A stretch of DNA of 64,000 nucleotides from Stagonosporopsis chrysanthemi (lineage: Eukaryota > Ascomycota > Dothideomycetes > Pleosporales > Didymellaceae): the NCBI GenBank assembly GCA_022560025.1, contig JAFISE010000002.1, positions 186,001 to 250,000 on the forward strand. The letters are read 5' to 3'. A program made the translations under genes and the position numbers. Shown here piece after piece: positions 1 through 10,584 of this stretch. The notes under the pieces are model-generated. The model was not told where the DNA came from. It did no database searches and was given only the letters and a program-made list of their open reading frames with translations. Every line of letters starts with the position of its first letter. Within the stretch, counting starts at the first letter, position 1.

Positions 1-84
1 TGCATGCCGCGCCGATGACTGCAAATACCTCATTGACATTTTCTTCTTGCGTTCTTTTCGTTTGTAAGATACCCAGCATACACA

Positions 85-1642
85 ATGGCATTTCGGATTG
101 CTTCCAGGCGCGTTTGCGCTTCCCTACGTACTCCGCGCGTGAACTGCGTGTCTGCTCGTTTTGCTTCATCGGCGGCGGCAGCAGTGCAGGGCTCAAGTCT
201 GCCTCAGGATGTGAAAGACTCGATAGCGGTATGATTCGTCCTTCACAGTCTTTTCTAAGGCAGTACCTAAGACCAGACAGCGCGATTCGACGTTAGCAAC
301 CCCAGATCCTCAAGCAGGTTCGAAGACCTCCGGTCTCGTTGACCAGCAGCTACCGTACATGGTGCCAACTTATGTGCGCCCACCGCCAATGTTCGAGAAG
401 GGGGAGGGATGCTACATGTGGGATATTGAGAACAGGAAGTACCTGGACTTCACAGCCGGTATTGCTGTCAATGCTCTCGGGCACTGTGATGCGGGCGTAG
501 CAGAAGTCATTGCCCAGCAGGTATGAGAGCACAGCAGATGGCACTCCCAACCGCTGACAACCGTCCAGGCCAAGCAGCTCATGCACACTTCGAACCTCTA
601 CCACAACCCTCACACAGGCCTCCTCTCAAAACAGCTCATCCAGCTCACACACGCGACCGGCGGCTTCGCAAGCGCAACCAAGACCTTCATCTGCAACAGC
701 GGTTCTGAGGCCAATGAGGCTGCCATCAAGTTCGCGCGCAAGACTGGAAAGTCTCTGCAACCAGATGGCAGCAAGCATGAGTTTGTCTCCTTCCACAACT
801 CCTTCCACGGCAGGACCATGGGAAGTTTGAGCGCCACACCGAACCCAAAGTACCAGACACCTTTCTCTCCCATGGTCCCGGGATTTAAGTATGGAACGTT
901 CAACGATATCGAGGGTATTGACAGCCTGGTCACGGAGTCGACATGCGGTGTCATTGTCGAGCCCATCCAGGGCGAGGGCGGTGTCAACGTTGCAACACCT
1001 GAATTCCTGCTCGCCCTCCGCAAGCGCTGCACAGAAGTGGGCGCAGTCCTGATTTACGATGAGATCCAGTGCGGCCTCGGCCGTACAGGCACCTTCTGGG
1101 CACACGCTATGTTCCCCAAGGAGGCCCATCCAGATATCGTCACCACAGCAAAGGCGCTCGGCAACGGCTTCCCCATCGGAGCCACCATTGTCAACGACTT
1201 TGTCTGCGACCACATCAAGACCGGCGACCACGGTACCACATTCGGCGGCAACCCACTTGGCAGCCGCGTAGCTTCATACATCCTATCCCGCCTCTCATCT
1301 CCCGAGATTTTGGACGGTATCCCGGCGAAGGAGGAGGCATTCCGCAAGCACTTCGAGACCCTGCGCCAGCAGTATCCAGACAAGATCAAGGAAATACGCG
1401 GCAAGGGTCTAATCCTGGGTGTGCAGCTTGACGCTGACCCTACTGAAATCGTCACAGCTGCTCGCGAGAGGGGTCTGCTCATCATTACTTGCGGCACTAA
1501 CACACTGCGCTTTGTGCCTCCTCTTACCATCACCGAAGCTGAGATCGGGGAGGGTATGCAGATTCTGAACCAGGCGATGAAGAGCATTTGGGTCAAGGGC
1601 GAGGAGGTTGAGGGCACAGATGGGCAGCAAGAGTTGCGATGA
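85..1642 (+). CDS. ARG8: Acetylornithine aminotransferase, mitochondrial (3 exons)
   Basis: Class III PLP aminotransferase of arginine biosynthesis. It converts N-acetylglutamate semialdehyde plus glutamate to N-acetylornithine plus 2-oxoglutarate in the mitochondrial matrix. Exons are 85-228, 281-520 and 569-1642, giving about 485 residues; both introns are phase 0 and start GTATGA. The ATG at 85 opens an Arg/Ser/Ala-rich leader (MAFRIASRRVCASLRTPRV) typical of a matrix presequence. Visible motifs are YLDFTAGIAVNALGH, the substrate/PLP segment NSGSEANEAAIKFARK, the aspartate in LIYDEIQCGLGRTG, and the PLP lysine in TTAKALGNGFPIGA (about K323). GTTFGGNPLGSRVA and the C-terminal domain are complete. 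Family assignment is very secure. Ornithine aminotransferase is the main alternative, but the leader and the SEANEAAIK context favour Arg8. Confidence 0.93.
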
Positions 1643-2634
1643 GCGATGGAGGTGCTACTTCAGCATGGCGCAGAGGTCTGTAGACTTTACGTTTTGAGCG
1701 ATAGAGGAAGAATACCGTCTGTTCGTGTAATCTCAACCTTGCCATATTCTTTGCTCACGACCACACAATGGCGAGCGGTCATCAATGTATTCGCCTTGAC
1801 TAAGCATCGATTGATACATCGAGACTCTGGCTTCTATTCATCCTGACTGGCCGATCAGCACTGTTTGTTCCTACCAAAGCAGTGTCATCTTATTCAAATT
1901 GCTGCATGCTTCGTCCCGGGACTCGTTGATGATATACTCTCGAAGCTGCAGCAGCATTGTAGGTATAGTGGTGTATAAGGATGTGTTCCTTCGCGGTTTC
2001 CCTCTCGTTGTTTGCCAGGCAGTAAACTCTCATTCTTTACCTCATCATTTTACCACACGCCAGAGTCTGCTCTAGCATATCACGTAATCCAGCTTCCGTG
2101 GTTGATAATAAAAGAATACTGTGTTTAGTGATCAAGTTTGCACATCGCGTTGAGCATGCAGGACCAGCGGAGGGGTACGGTGCTCCCGCCCACTCACGAG
2201 AGGTCCTGCGCACGACTCCAGAAAAATCGTCCGGGGTTGCGCCGCACCCAAACCAGGACAACGATGGCGCGATGAATTGTGTGCTCTACGCCATTCGTCC
2301 GACAAGCACTAGAACCCTGTGTGTAAAAAGGTCTCGGCCTTATCCGCATGAATGAAGGACGTTGCTGTTGTGTGATTAGTCAATGCAAGCGGCAATGTTC
2401 GACACCAGTCCTATACCGTCGGGAGTCATATGTCGGCGCGATCGTGAGCCAAGTCAACATCGTGCGTTGCTGAGATAATAGAGCGGAATGTAGAGCTGGG
2501 AGTATGTCGTGCTCGAGCACGCTACCATATAAAAGGACCTACAGTACCGTCAATGAACATCAAGATACGGACAGTCTCGATCGAACAGCCATCTGAACAC
2601 CCACTCTCATCATTCATACATCCACCCATTAACA
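1643..2634. other. Intergenic region, ARG8 to NmrA-like gene
   Basis: Nearly 1 kb without a supportable gene. It should hold the ARG8 terminator and the promoter of the downstream oxidoreductase. Short open frames here show no recognisable domain. Confidence 0.6.
2528..2535 (+). promoter_or_regulatory. TATA box of the NmrA-like gene
   Basis: TATAAAAG lies about 107 bp before the ATG at 2635, followed by a C/A-rich leader. TATA boxes in filamentous fungi tend to mark inducible genes, so conditional expression is inferred. Confidence 0.5.
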
Positions 2635-3537
2635 ATGTCCATCAAGAACGTCATAATCATTGGTGCTGGAGGCAACATTGGGCCCTCCGTCTTGAAAGCT
2701 TTCCTCAGCTCCTCCTTTAACACCAGCGTTCTGTCCCGCGAAGGCTCCAGCTCGACATTCCCATCCGGTGTCAAAGTTCTTCGCGCCAACTACGACTCGA
2801 TCGAGAGCCTCACACAAGCCTTCCAGGGACAGGATGCGGTCATTTCCCTCGTCGGCGGTGGAGCTCTGGGAGACCAGAACAAGCTGATTGACGCCTCCAT
2901 CGCTGCAGGCGTGAAGCGCTTCATCCCCTCTGAGTTCGGCAGCAACACACCAGATCCCAGAATACGAGCTATCGTTCCTGGCTTCGAGACTAAGGTCGCC
3001 ACCGTCAACTACCTCAGGAGCAAGCAGGACTCTATCAGCTGGACCAGCATCATCACCGGTCTTTTCTTCGATTGGGGCATCAAGGTCGACTTCCTTGGCC
3101 TTGTCGCCCAGAGCAAGACGGCCACAATCATCGACGGCGGTAACGCCACATTCTCCGCCACCAACACTGGAACCATCGGCCAGGCTGTCGTCAAGTCTCT
3201 CGAGCACGCCGAGGCTACCAAGAACCAGTATGTCTATGTCGGCGAATTCCAGACGACACAAAACGAGATCCTGGCTGCGGCGGAGAAGATTACAGGGGAG
3301 AAGTTCACAGTCACCAACGTCAGCGCGAAGGATCTAATTGCGAACGGCAATGCGCTGCTGCAGAAGGGTGACTTTTCGGGTGTGGGGGCGCTTATCCAGG
3401 CTATCGCATTTGGTCAGGAGGAGCTTGTTGACCTGAAGCCGTTAGGGCTGTGGAATGAGAAGCTGGGCCTCACCCAGGGTAGCTATGAGGACAGTATCAA
3501 GGCTGGGCTCTCTGGTAAGCTGTTGCACGAGGTTTAG
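2635..3537 (+). CDS. NmrA-like / isoflavone-reductase-like NAD(P)-binding protein
   Basis: Intronless 300-residue protein of the atypical short-chain dehydrogenase group (NmrA/PCBER/isoflavone reductase). The Rossmann dinucleotide motif GAGGNIG is at residues 10-16. LRANYD and AVISLVGGG are the second and fourth strands of the fold, and GVKRFIPSEFGSN is the family's conserved mid-domain stretch. No catalytic YxxxK pair of classical SDRs is visible, as expected for this family. Fungal members include redox sensors and secondary-metabolism reductases, so the substrate cannot be inferred. The start is the first ATG after a TATA box and a 100-bp leader. It stands alone and ends 128 bp from the convergent RMT2 gene. 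Confidence 0.87.
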   Translation: MSIKNVIIIGAGGNIGPSVLKAFLSSSFNTSVLSREGSSSTFPSGVKVLRANYDSIESLTQAFQGQDAVISLVGGGALGDQNKLIDASIAAGVKRFIPSEFGSNTPDPRIRAIVPGFETKVATVNYLRSKQDSISWTSIITGLFFDWGIKVDFLGLVAQSKTATIIDGGNATFSATNTGTIGQAVVKSLEHAEATKNQYVYVGEFQTTQNEILAAAEKITGEKFTVTNVSAKDLIANGNALLQKGDFSGVGALIQAIAFGQEELVDLKPLGLWNEKLGLTQGSYEDSIKAGLSGKLLHEV

Positions 3538-3665
3538 ATATGGTGATTAGCAATTTTTATAGCAGAATAAGCCTTGAAGTCGTGTTTTATTTCATCCGTG
3601 ATCTGAGTTCTGCAGCCATAAATACCCGTTCCTCGCTTTTCCAAACGCCTTGAGACTTTCTCGGA

Positions 3666-4871
3666 TCACTTCATGAAGGTGTTGACTGGCAGACGGTACA
3701 CATCAATGGTCCAGTACGGCCTTCGTGTGCCTTCCCACTCCTTGCTTCCGTGCAGACCAGCGGGCACCCTGATGTCCTCCCAGGTTGTGTCGAAGCCAGC
3801 CTCGTACAGATCGATCTCAGACACCTTAGTGTAGATATCGTAGCAGATCTGTCGGTCAGCACCGAGACCGTTGTACCATCCGAACTTGCCGTCCTTCGCG
3901 AGCAGCTGGATGACGTATTCAGCAAAGAACTCCTTGAGGGCAGCGTAGTCCTCGGCGAACGTATCATAGTAGATAGCGTCAAGAACAACGCCCTGCTCAA
4001 CGAGCTTGGGCAGGACGTCTTGCCAGCGGCCCTCGTGGATGTGGACGTTGGGCTTGTCGTACCATCCAGTCTCCCTCAGGCGCTGGTGCACTTGCGGGTG
4101 AGCCTCGATGATGTGGTGCTCTGAAGGGTCGTGTGTGAGGATGGCCGTGTCAACGATACCCATTCCGTGTCCAACATTCATAGTTCGCAGGCCCTTCTTA
4201 GGGATCAGAGTCTCGGCGTGTCGCTGCATGATCTCAGTCTCCCAGTCCATCATGACTGCGTTGTCGCTTTCGTCGAGCAGAATGCCGGGCTTGTAACGGA
4301 GCTGGGACCTGATGTACGCTTTGTTGTCCAGAGAGACGTCATCGAGGACCTTCTGCTCAACTGCTTCTGTGACTGCCTGCGCCCCGTCTTCTGAGATTTT
4401 CTGCTTCTTGGCTGCGGGCTGCTCCTCAGTAGTTTCCTCAATAGTCTCCTCTTCCTCTTCGACCTCAATTGCGGAAGTTCCTAGACCCAGAGCCTGCATC
4501 TTGGCAAAGAGGAGCTCGGCACGAACACCAGCCTCGACCATCAAATCGTAGATCTTCTGCTGCCCAAGGCGAAGAGCAATGCAACCGGGAGTCTCATCTT
4601 CCTTGTTCAAGTCGTTCCAGATGGCTCCATTCTCTAGCAAGACGTTGATGGTTTGGATTGCGTTCTCATCCGCCTCTTTATCACCCTCGGCCTTACCGCA
4701 AGCCGCAATGGCAGCGTGGAGTGGCGAAGTTGCAACTGTTGCGGTGGGGTCCTGGACATTGGCTGATCCCTCCTTGAGCGCAATTTTCAGAGCAGGAACG
4801 TCGTGGCGCTCTGCAGCAGAGATGATGCGCTTCGCGAGAAGTATTTCTTGTTCAGTAGCCTGTTCCGCCAT
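3666..4871 (-). CDS. RMT2: Protein-arginine N5-methyltransferase 2
   Basis: Intronless 401-residue protein matching fungal Rmt2, which methylates the delta nitrogen of arginine (in yeast, on ribosomal protein L12). Residues 1-125 form an ankyrin-like region (SPLHAAIAACG, TINVLLENGAIWNDLNKEDE). An acidic linker rich in Glu/Thr follows at about 138-170. The SAM-dependent methyltransferase domain starts near 190 with AVMMDWETEIMQRHA. Motif I is LRTMNVGHGMGIVDTAI, the acidic post-I segment is HHIIEAHP, and the later catalytic segment is IYYDTFAEDY. Length and domain order equal those of the family. It is transcribed towards the NmrA-like gene. Confidence 0.94.
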   Translation of the reverse strand: MAEQATEQEILLAKRIISAAERHDVPALKIALKEGSANVQDPTATVATSPLHAAIAACGKAEGDKEADENAIQTINVLLENGAIWNDLNKEDETPGCIALRLGQQKIYDLMVEAGVRAELLFAKMQALGLGTSAIEVEEEEETIEETTEEQPAAKKQKISEDGAQAVTEAVEQKVLDDVSLDNKAYIRSQLRYKPGILLDESDNAVMMDWETEIMQRHAETLIPKKGLRTMNVGHGMGIVDTAILTHDPSEHHIIEAHPQVHQRLRETGWYDKPNVHIHEGRWQDVLPKLVEQGVVLDAIYYDTFAEDYAALKEFFAEYVIQLLAKDGKFGWYNGLGADRQICYDIYTKVSEIDLYEAGFDTTWEDIRVPAGLHGSKEWEGTRRPYWTIDVYRLPVNTFMK

Positions 4872-5190
4872 CTCGGAGGGTTGTTTTGCTTCGTAGCACT
4901 GGCGTCTGTAGAGATATTTTTTGTCTTTGCAGGGATCAGCTATCGATAAGCGAGCTTTTGTCTCACACTTCTTTCCCTATGCGGTTAAAGCTTTTAGAGC
5001 AATGTGGATTGTTGCTGGGAGAGATGTAAGTATTATAAAAAATGGTATATCAATAGCCGCTCCAGTCATCGTATCAGATCCTCTAATACACAGTCACATT
5101 CAGCTGCTTTTACCTCACGGTTGGATAATCCGAACACATAAGATGGTTGAAAAGTGATGTCACGGGGTATCAGCAAGCTTCCAGACTTCC
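4872..5190. other. Short intergenic gap, RMT2 promoter side
   Basis: About 320 bp between the RMT2 start and the DUF262 gene stop. It is relatively AT-rich, with no gene or clear motif seen. Confidence 0.5.
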
Positions 5191-7602
5191 TCACTCATGC
5201 TTGAGCCCCACGTATGGATTAGTCTCCCTTGAAGGCAGCTCGTGAGATGAGAGCCTTGGCTCTTCAGCAGTTGATGTGCGCTTTCGCGCCGTGGGTGCTA
5301 CCGCCGGCTTTGTAGTCATTGGAGGTGGCGCGGAAGACAGGGGTTTGGCCTTGAATGAGGATAGCAAATTCTGTCGCTCCTGCTCAACATCACTAGTAAG
5401 GTCAATGATTTCGGCCATGTCAACCTGTGTGTGTGGAGATCGGCCCATCTTCGCGCCTTGCGTATCATATGGGCGAGCTGGTGCGAGGGTTTGCGAAGCA
5501 CCTTGCGTCTCAGAGGCTGGAAATCTCGAAAAGCGTTTCCCTTGGGCTTGATTACGGCCTGACATAGAAGTGAGAGCCGCTCGTGCCATCGGTGCCACTG
5601 GTGCTCGACGCTCTATTCCGGTGAGTTGTCCATGAGCTGCGGGTAAACCGCTGGAGGAAGAATACGCTACTGGTCGCTTCGCTGACTGGGAACTCTCTAA
5701 CGTAGATATGCGCTGCTGACGCACTTCTGACGGAACAGTCGGATACGCTGTATGCTGCGCCACATGCATAGCATTTGACGGATTGCGTGAAGGCGGAGCA
5801 TTAAATGGAGGCGTGGATGGGGCTTGACTGGGCCTCTGGGAAGGCAAATGCGCAGCTGGAGTGGAGTCTTGCATTGAAGTGTGAATCGGTATGAACGGTA
5901 GGGAAATACCTTGGCCTATTCCTGCTTCGTTCACTTCTGTGTTCGAAGCGGCCGTTTCTGAGACTGAGGCCCACTGCGGCTCGTTGCCCAATTGAGATCC
6001 GGCAGGTTGAACCTCCCCGGTACGCTGTCGCTTTAGCGGTGGTGAGTCAGACATCTGAGCTGTGGCTTGTTCCTGCTTAACGGCGATGGGTGCGTCTTCT
6101 GCTACAGTTGCATCCGGACGTTTCGTTCGAGCGGTGAATCTCCCCCTCTTTGGAGCAGCAGCAGCAGTGATCGCTGCCACAGTTGAGCCAGATGTCGTGT
6201 TGACAGCAGGTCTTCTCTCCTTCCTCTTCTCCTGCTGTTTTGTGCTCCGGTCGACCATGCTTCCGTCGATAGTACCACGTATGGCCTCAAGCTCGTCAAT
6301 GAACTCCCAGAACCATTTCCAGACAGATGCATTCAGTCGGAGGTCGGCGAAGTTCTCTCGAGCGGCGGTCCGCATGGCTTGGATGTCACCTAGTAGCAAT
6401 CGATTGTTACGTGTCTCGGAGTGTAAAGATATCAACACAGTAACTGCGACCATCTCCACGGGTGCAAATGTCTGCACCCCACGAAGATACTTATTGCCAT
6501 TGGTGAAAGTGTCCGGGTCTGCCTCGATAAGGTCCCTGAAAGTGTTCCAGACGCTGGCAAGGTGTGATTTGAGGCCGTCGTCGACAGCACCTTTGTTGCT
6601 CAGAAGTTTCGGGAGGTGCGTGTAGTTGGTCTTCAGTATTGGTACTCCATTGGCAGCTGTCGGGTGCATGCATTCGACGATCTGACTGAAACAAGATACG
6701 GTGAGCTGGAAGTCTTTCGACCTCGCCCTATCCTTCATTAAGCCATACACAGGCGGAAAGTCTTCTACGAAGAGTCTGGCAAGCTCTTGCCAGGGTCCAG
6801 TTGTTGCACGCATCTTTTCGGCCAGATTGAGCTGCACGCCCATCTGCACCCTAGCAAACAGGTCTTCTTCCTGTTCGGGCGACAGGTTGTTGTACTCGAA
6901 CGAAGGAAAATCTTTGCGTACAAACTGTGCCTTCTGCTGCTCTGAGAGGACATGTTTCCGCTTGACACCAGCAGGCTCGCAGTACCACCTGGCCCAGTCA
7001 GCATGATCAGTGGGTGGCCTCTCGGTACTTACCATTTCTCTCCACGATAGTCGTGGCATGGGATCATGCCTCTGGTGAATGCCAGAACAGAGGATAAACG
7101 TTGCTTGCCATCAACACAGACGAAGATTTCCTTAGGAGCTGCCGCATCTTGATCATGTCGTGGCTTCTTGTTCAAGATAATGGGTGGAATATAGAAGTTT
7201 TCTGATTGCTTGTTAGTCTTGTCAGCTACATTGAGACATATCAATAAATACCCATCAAAGAATTGACCAGTCCGGTCATTCTTTCCGCCGTCCACACAAC
7301 CTCTCTCTGATAGTCTGGGTCGACATCAATCATGCCGGCTTCCATCATCGCTACGCGCGTGTCAGCTTTAATCCACTTCGGGCACTTTTCTTTCACCTAC
7401 TCATCAGTTCCATTATACTGCGTTTTAGCGTGAGCGGCGCAGGCAGCTGAGGCCGCGATCTGTAAGTTGCATCGTCATCGATGTCCTCTTCCTTGACCAC
7501 CGAATACGTTGCAACGGCAGCAGTAGCGGCGGCATCTGTGTGACGACTGGAGCGTGTTGGCCTGGCGTTGGCCTGGTTAGACTCCATCGCCAGACCTGGC
7601 AT
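5191..7602 (-). CDS. DUF262 (GmrSD/ParB-like fold) protein with disordered tail (4 exons)
   Basis: Exons on the minus strand are 7602-7401, 7350-7252, 7201-7033 and 6988-5191, giving about 755 residues. All junctions keep frame across 44-50 nt introns. The N-terminal half carries the DUF262 signatures: DVDPDYQREVVW (about 77-87), FYIPPIIL, and the DGQQR-like motif VCVDGKQRLSSV (Asp131-Arg135), followed by EQEEDLFARVQMGVQL. In bacteria this domain occurs in GmrSD type IV restriction enzymes and other phage-defence nucleases, where DGQQR belongs to a ParB/Srx-like nucleotide-hydrolysing site. Fungal homologues are uncharacterised. After about residue 400 the protein is low-complexity (Ser/Pro/Ala/Gln) with basic patches such as PPLKRQR that look like nuclear localisation signals. 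No HNH (DUF1524) nuclease half is apparent. Nuclear location is inferred. Confidence 0.8.
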
Positions 7603-7927
7603 GGTGATGTTGGAAGCTAAGTTGCAGAGCTAGAAACTGGGCAGTCCTAGACTCTAGCCTGCTGCCTCTAGGCACTAGCTAACAAGCTCTTCCTCCAAGT
7701 AAGAGATCTTAGGCACAACACACTATTATTGTTTTAAGTAATCTAGTGAAATTACTATACATCACTTTAGCTTGTGAATTACTAATAAAGGGCGTCGTTT
7801 TATACTCTAGAAAAGCAGGGACTTAGCACTAGCCGCTTGGCAGCTGCAGCCACGGCCCGCAATCAACAAATGCAGGCAGCAGTTTCACAGTTTACGACTG
7901 TAAACCACAACATGATTAATGTCCCTA
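7603..7927. other. Intergenic region with AT-rich imperfect direct repeat
   Basis: Between the DUF262 start and the IPI1 stop. At about 7747-7790 two near-copies of GTGAAATTACTA / GTGAATTACTAA occur in a strongly AT-rich patch. No gene is visible. Confidence 0.45.
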
Positions 7928-9042
7928 TCAGATCATGATCTCTTCTCTGTGGAAATCTGCCATGCCGTCCCTAACAACTTTGCGTAGCTGCGCCGCTGCA
8001 CGACCCATCTCACCGCCAGCCTTCAACGCTTGCTCAAGGCCTGCGGCTACAGCGGTTTCTGCCTTGTCATTGAACACCCTCTGCCGGTCCTCGCGGTCCT
8101 CAAACATCTCCGCTTCTTCGTCTCTTGTTGCGCTGAACAAGTTCAGATGCGCATAGACGTTCGATCGCTCGGATAGCATATGATGTTCTGTCTGCCAGAG
8201 CGGGAAGCTACTCTCATTCGTGATCGACGCGACTTGTGCGTGATATAGCCCAGCCCTTAGGAATGCAGTGAGAGCGTCCATCTGCTTTACCTGAAGCTTT
8301 GCGTCGCTTTTGCCGTACGATTTCGCTTGCGACCATTTCCCCTCTCCTTCGGGCTTCCAAATGAGTAAGCTTAAGAAGCATTTCAGCATCTTTACCCATG
8401 CACCAGCGCAGCTGACGACCTCATCGCCCGCGACACTAATTAGCCACTGAAGCACTTCCAAGGCGAAAGTCCGAATTTCAACAGACAAGTGCGTCATGCC
8501 AGCCCTTGTGTGGAGCAGAAGTTGATCTGCGTGCGTGGCTACTTCGTTCTCCGGCAGGACTTTGAGTAGCTTGAGCAGCTGCTGTCGAACAGCATTCGAT
8601 GAATCCAGGATGAGTCTCTGCACTGCGGGGATGATGACTGATGCAGGCTGAGGTAGAGGGCTTCCAGGAGCAACGTTTGAAATAGCTGAAGTAAGAAAGG
8701 CGAGTGATTCCTGTCGCTGTTTATCCGCCTTGTGGTCAAGTAAGCCCAAATGATGCGCACATTGTGCCTCTATTGTTGGAGCATGTGCAGAAATGGCCTG
8801 TTGCTTTAGAGAGATCGCTGCCATGTGTGAGCTTCACTATCCAGCTCATGGGCTGATGATTATCTTACATTTCGCTTTGAAACTTGTGCTTGTAGAGTTT
8901 GCAGCCTTGGGTGCAGCTTTTCCGACTCTCAGCTTTGGTTTCTGCAAATGGTTAGAATAGTAGTTCTCGGATTGCCTTCAGCTGCTGCTCGCACTTGGAA
9001 GTCCTTCTTCTTTTCCTTCTTTTTCTTCGAGCTGTTCGTCAT
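7928..9042 (-). CDS. IPI1: Pre-rRNA-processing protein Ipi1 (Tex10-like; 3 exons)
   Basis: Subunit of the Rix1/Ipi complex, which acts in 60S pre-ribosome maturation (ITS2 removal, Rea1 recruitment) in the nucleus. Exons are 9042-8995, 8941-8869 and 8817-7928, giving 336 residues. The first exon encodes the Lys-rich start MTNSSKKKKEKKKDFQ. The second encodes KPKLRVGKAAPKAANSTSTS, the hallmark Ipi1 N-terminus, and the third begins ISLKQQAISAHAP. Intron 1 uses GTGCGA as donor, with a CTAAC branch point. The remainder is an ARM/HEAT-like helical repeat protein (SNAVRQQLLKLLKVLPENEV). The small upstream exons were chosen because they restore the conserved N-terminus, which a start at 8824 would lose. 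Divergent from the roadblock gene. Confidence 0.9.
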
Positions 9043-9351
9043 CGTTTGATTCAACCGCAGTCGAGGTGTGTGATCTTATGTGTTCTGGAGGCAGAGGGGC
9101 TCGTCGGAAGCATGAAGGCTGCTAGACGAGATTACATGAGCAAACCCGTCTGTAGCTGTTCAGATGCTGCCGAACAGAAAATTGAAGATCTGCGACAGCG
9201 CGCTAATGCGAGAACGGCGTAGTGTTGCTCCACATCTGACAAGGGTCCACTCTGCCGCTGCGGTGTTGACGCGAAGATGTCATGGAAACTACGTACAACA
9301 AACACTTCTATACTGTCACTCCCGTTGTTCTTTTAGTCTCTATAGTCGAAC

Positions 9352-9853
9352 ATGGCTCAGCGCTCGGTGAGTTCCATCCTGCCGCGAACACGCTGCATAC
9401 TGACGCCTCTAGACTGAAGAAACGCTGTCGCTGCTCACACGGTTGAGCCAAAAGCCTGGCGTACAAAGCACAATTATCTTGTCACGCGACACAGGGGCCA
9501 TAGTACGCACGTCTGGCCTGATATCAAATAGCTCGTCCGCGAACCCAAACAGCACGCTGCCTGCGTCGGGCGAGACTGCAGCCGACAGCTACGTGAACGG
9601 TCGGAAAGAAAGCGGGATACACAGCGCAGAGGACGTAGCAAGCGCAGTGTGGAAGTTTTTGGGAGCTGCAGGGAGTCTTGTTGACGAACTCGACAAGGAA
9701 GATGACGTCCGCTTGCTGAGGCTGCGCACAAAGAAGAACGAACTTGTGATTGTGCCAGGTGAGTCTGATTATCCGACACCACGATGCCCTGCTAATCCAC
9801 CGACAGATCCCAAATTTATCCTTGTGCTTATACACGATACGCCGCCCGCATAG
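9352..9853 (+). CDS. Roadblock/LC7-domain protein (dynein light chain type; 3 exons)
   Basis: Exons are 9352-9366, 9413-9758 and 9807-9853, giving 135 residues. The first exon encodes only MAQRS and ends at GTGAGT; the second starts TEETLSLLTRLSQKPGV. The fold is a single roadblock/LC7 domain: helix 1, then the strand STIILSRDTGAIVRTSG, a fungal-type Ser/Asn-rich insertion, the helix EDVASAVWKFLGAAG, and the last strands ELVIVPDPKFILVLIHD. Roadblock proteins dimerise on dynein intermediate chains or act as small-GTPase regulators (MglB/LAMTOR relatives). The dynein assignment is the likeliest but is not proven by sequence alone. The 310-bp gap to IPI1 is a shared bidirectional promoter. Confidence 0.82.
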
Positions 9854-9939
9854 AATCGTCAAGTCGTCGAGCGTACAGCCACAGCATCCGTCATTTGAGC
9901 GTTATGATACCCACTTGTTTAGAGATAATAATGGAAAAT

Positions 9940-10584
9940 TCACCAATGCGCTTCGCTGATATCGACTTCGTTGACATCCACACCGTCCTTGAACCATCGA
10001 TCTACACATAAATTAGCACAATCGGCGAGTCGTGATTGCGGAGGAATGAGTGGCCGAAGCCAGACGTTTTGGGTGGTAACAACTCACCCGCTTCAGCAAT
10101 CTCGACATCGTTCCCGCTCATCTGGCGCTTGCGCATCTTGCCATCTTCCGCAATGTCCAGTCCTCGAGACCGTAACATCGCTTCCATTTCATACCGTCAT
10201 GCGCATCTTGATATTCATACCTGGCTCGATCAGCAGCTGGGACGGCGGAGAGGAGATAGCTTGGATCGTACCAGAATTAGACAGCAATCTTCTCCTGCGT
10301 ATAGGCAAAGAGCTCCTTTCGTAGACGATAGCTCCTCTCTTTGGCCCACTTCTTGGTCAGAAACTCTTCGATGGCGGCGGTGCCTGATATAAAAGTAGAT
10401 CGGTTACGCCAAATGCTGTTCGCAGTATAGGCTCGAGCAACCTTTTTGGGGTCCCTGGTCCCAATCAGTCAATCATACGTATCGGATTCGGGTATGGACT
10501 CGCTCACTGGCCATTCCACAGATCTTGAGCCCTCTTCACTTTGGCATTGGCTGACTCTTTATTAAAAGGTGGGGTAAGCGACAT
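9940..10584 (-). pseudogene. Broken DUF1348 / NTF2-like (SnoaL-fold) gene
   Basis: Minus-strand remains of a DUF1348 protein of the NTF2-like superfamily. The ATG at 10584 gives MSLTPPFNKESANAKVKRAQ. After an intron (10507-10455) follow DPKKVARAYTANSIWRNR and EEFLTKKWAKERSYRLRKEL, classic family signatures. Directly after KIAV there is an in-frame TAA at 10277-10279, while the conserved FWYE-YQDAHDG segment continues behind it across a further intron. A one-base loss near 10150-10154 (between the conserved EDWT and AEDGKM) shifts frame again. A last intron then leads to RWFKDGVDVNEVDISEAHW and TGA at 9940. Two independent lesions argue against sequencing error. Splice sites are still recognisable, so inactivation looks recent. 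Confidence 0.78.

Noticed and set aside
626..1231. Long minus-strand frame inside ARG8
   Set aside because: Shadow of the aminotransferase codon pattern; no independent motif.
2629..3261. Minus-strand frame inside the NmrA-like gene
   Set aside because: Antisense shadow; the plus strand carries the Rossmann motif.
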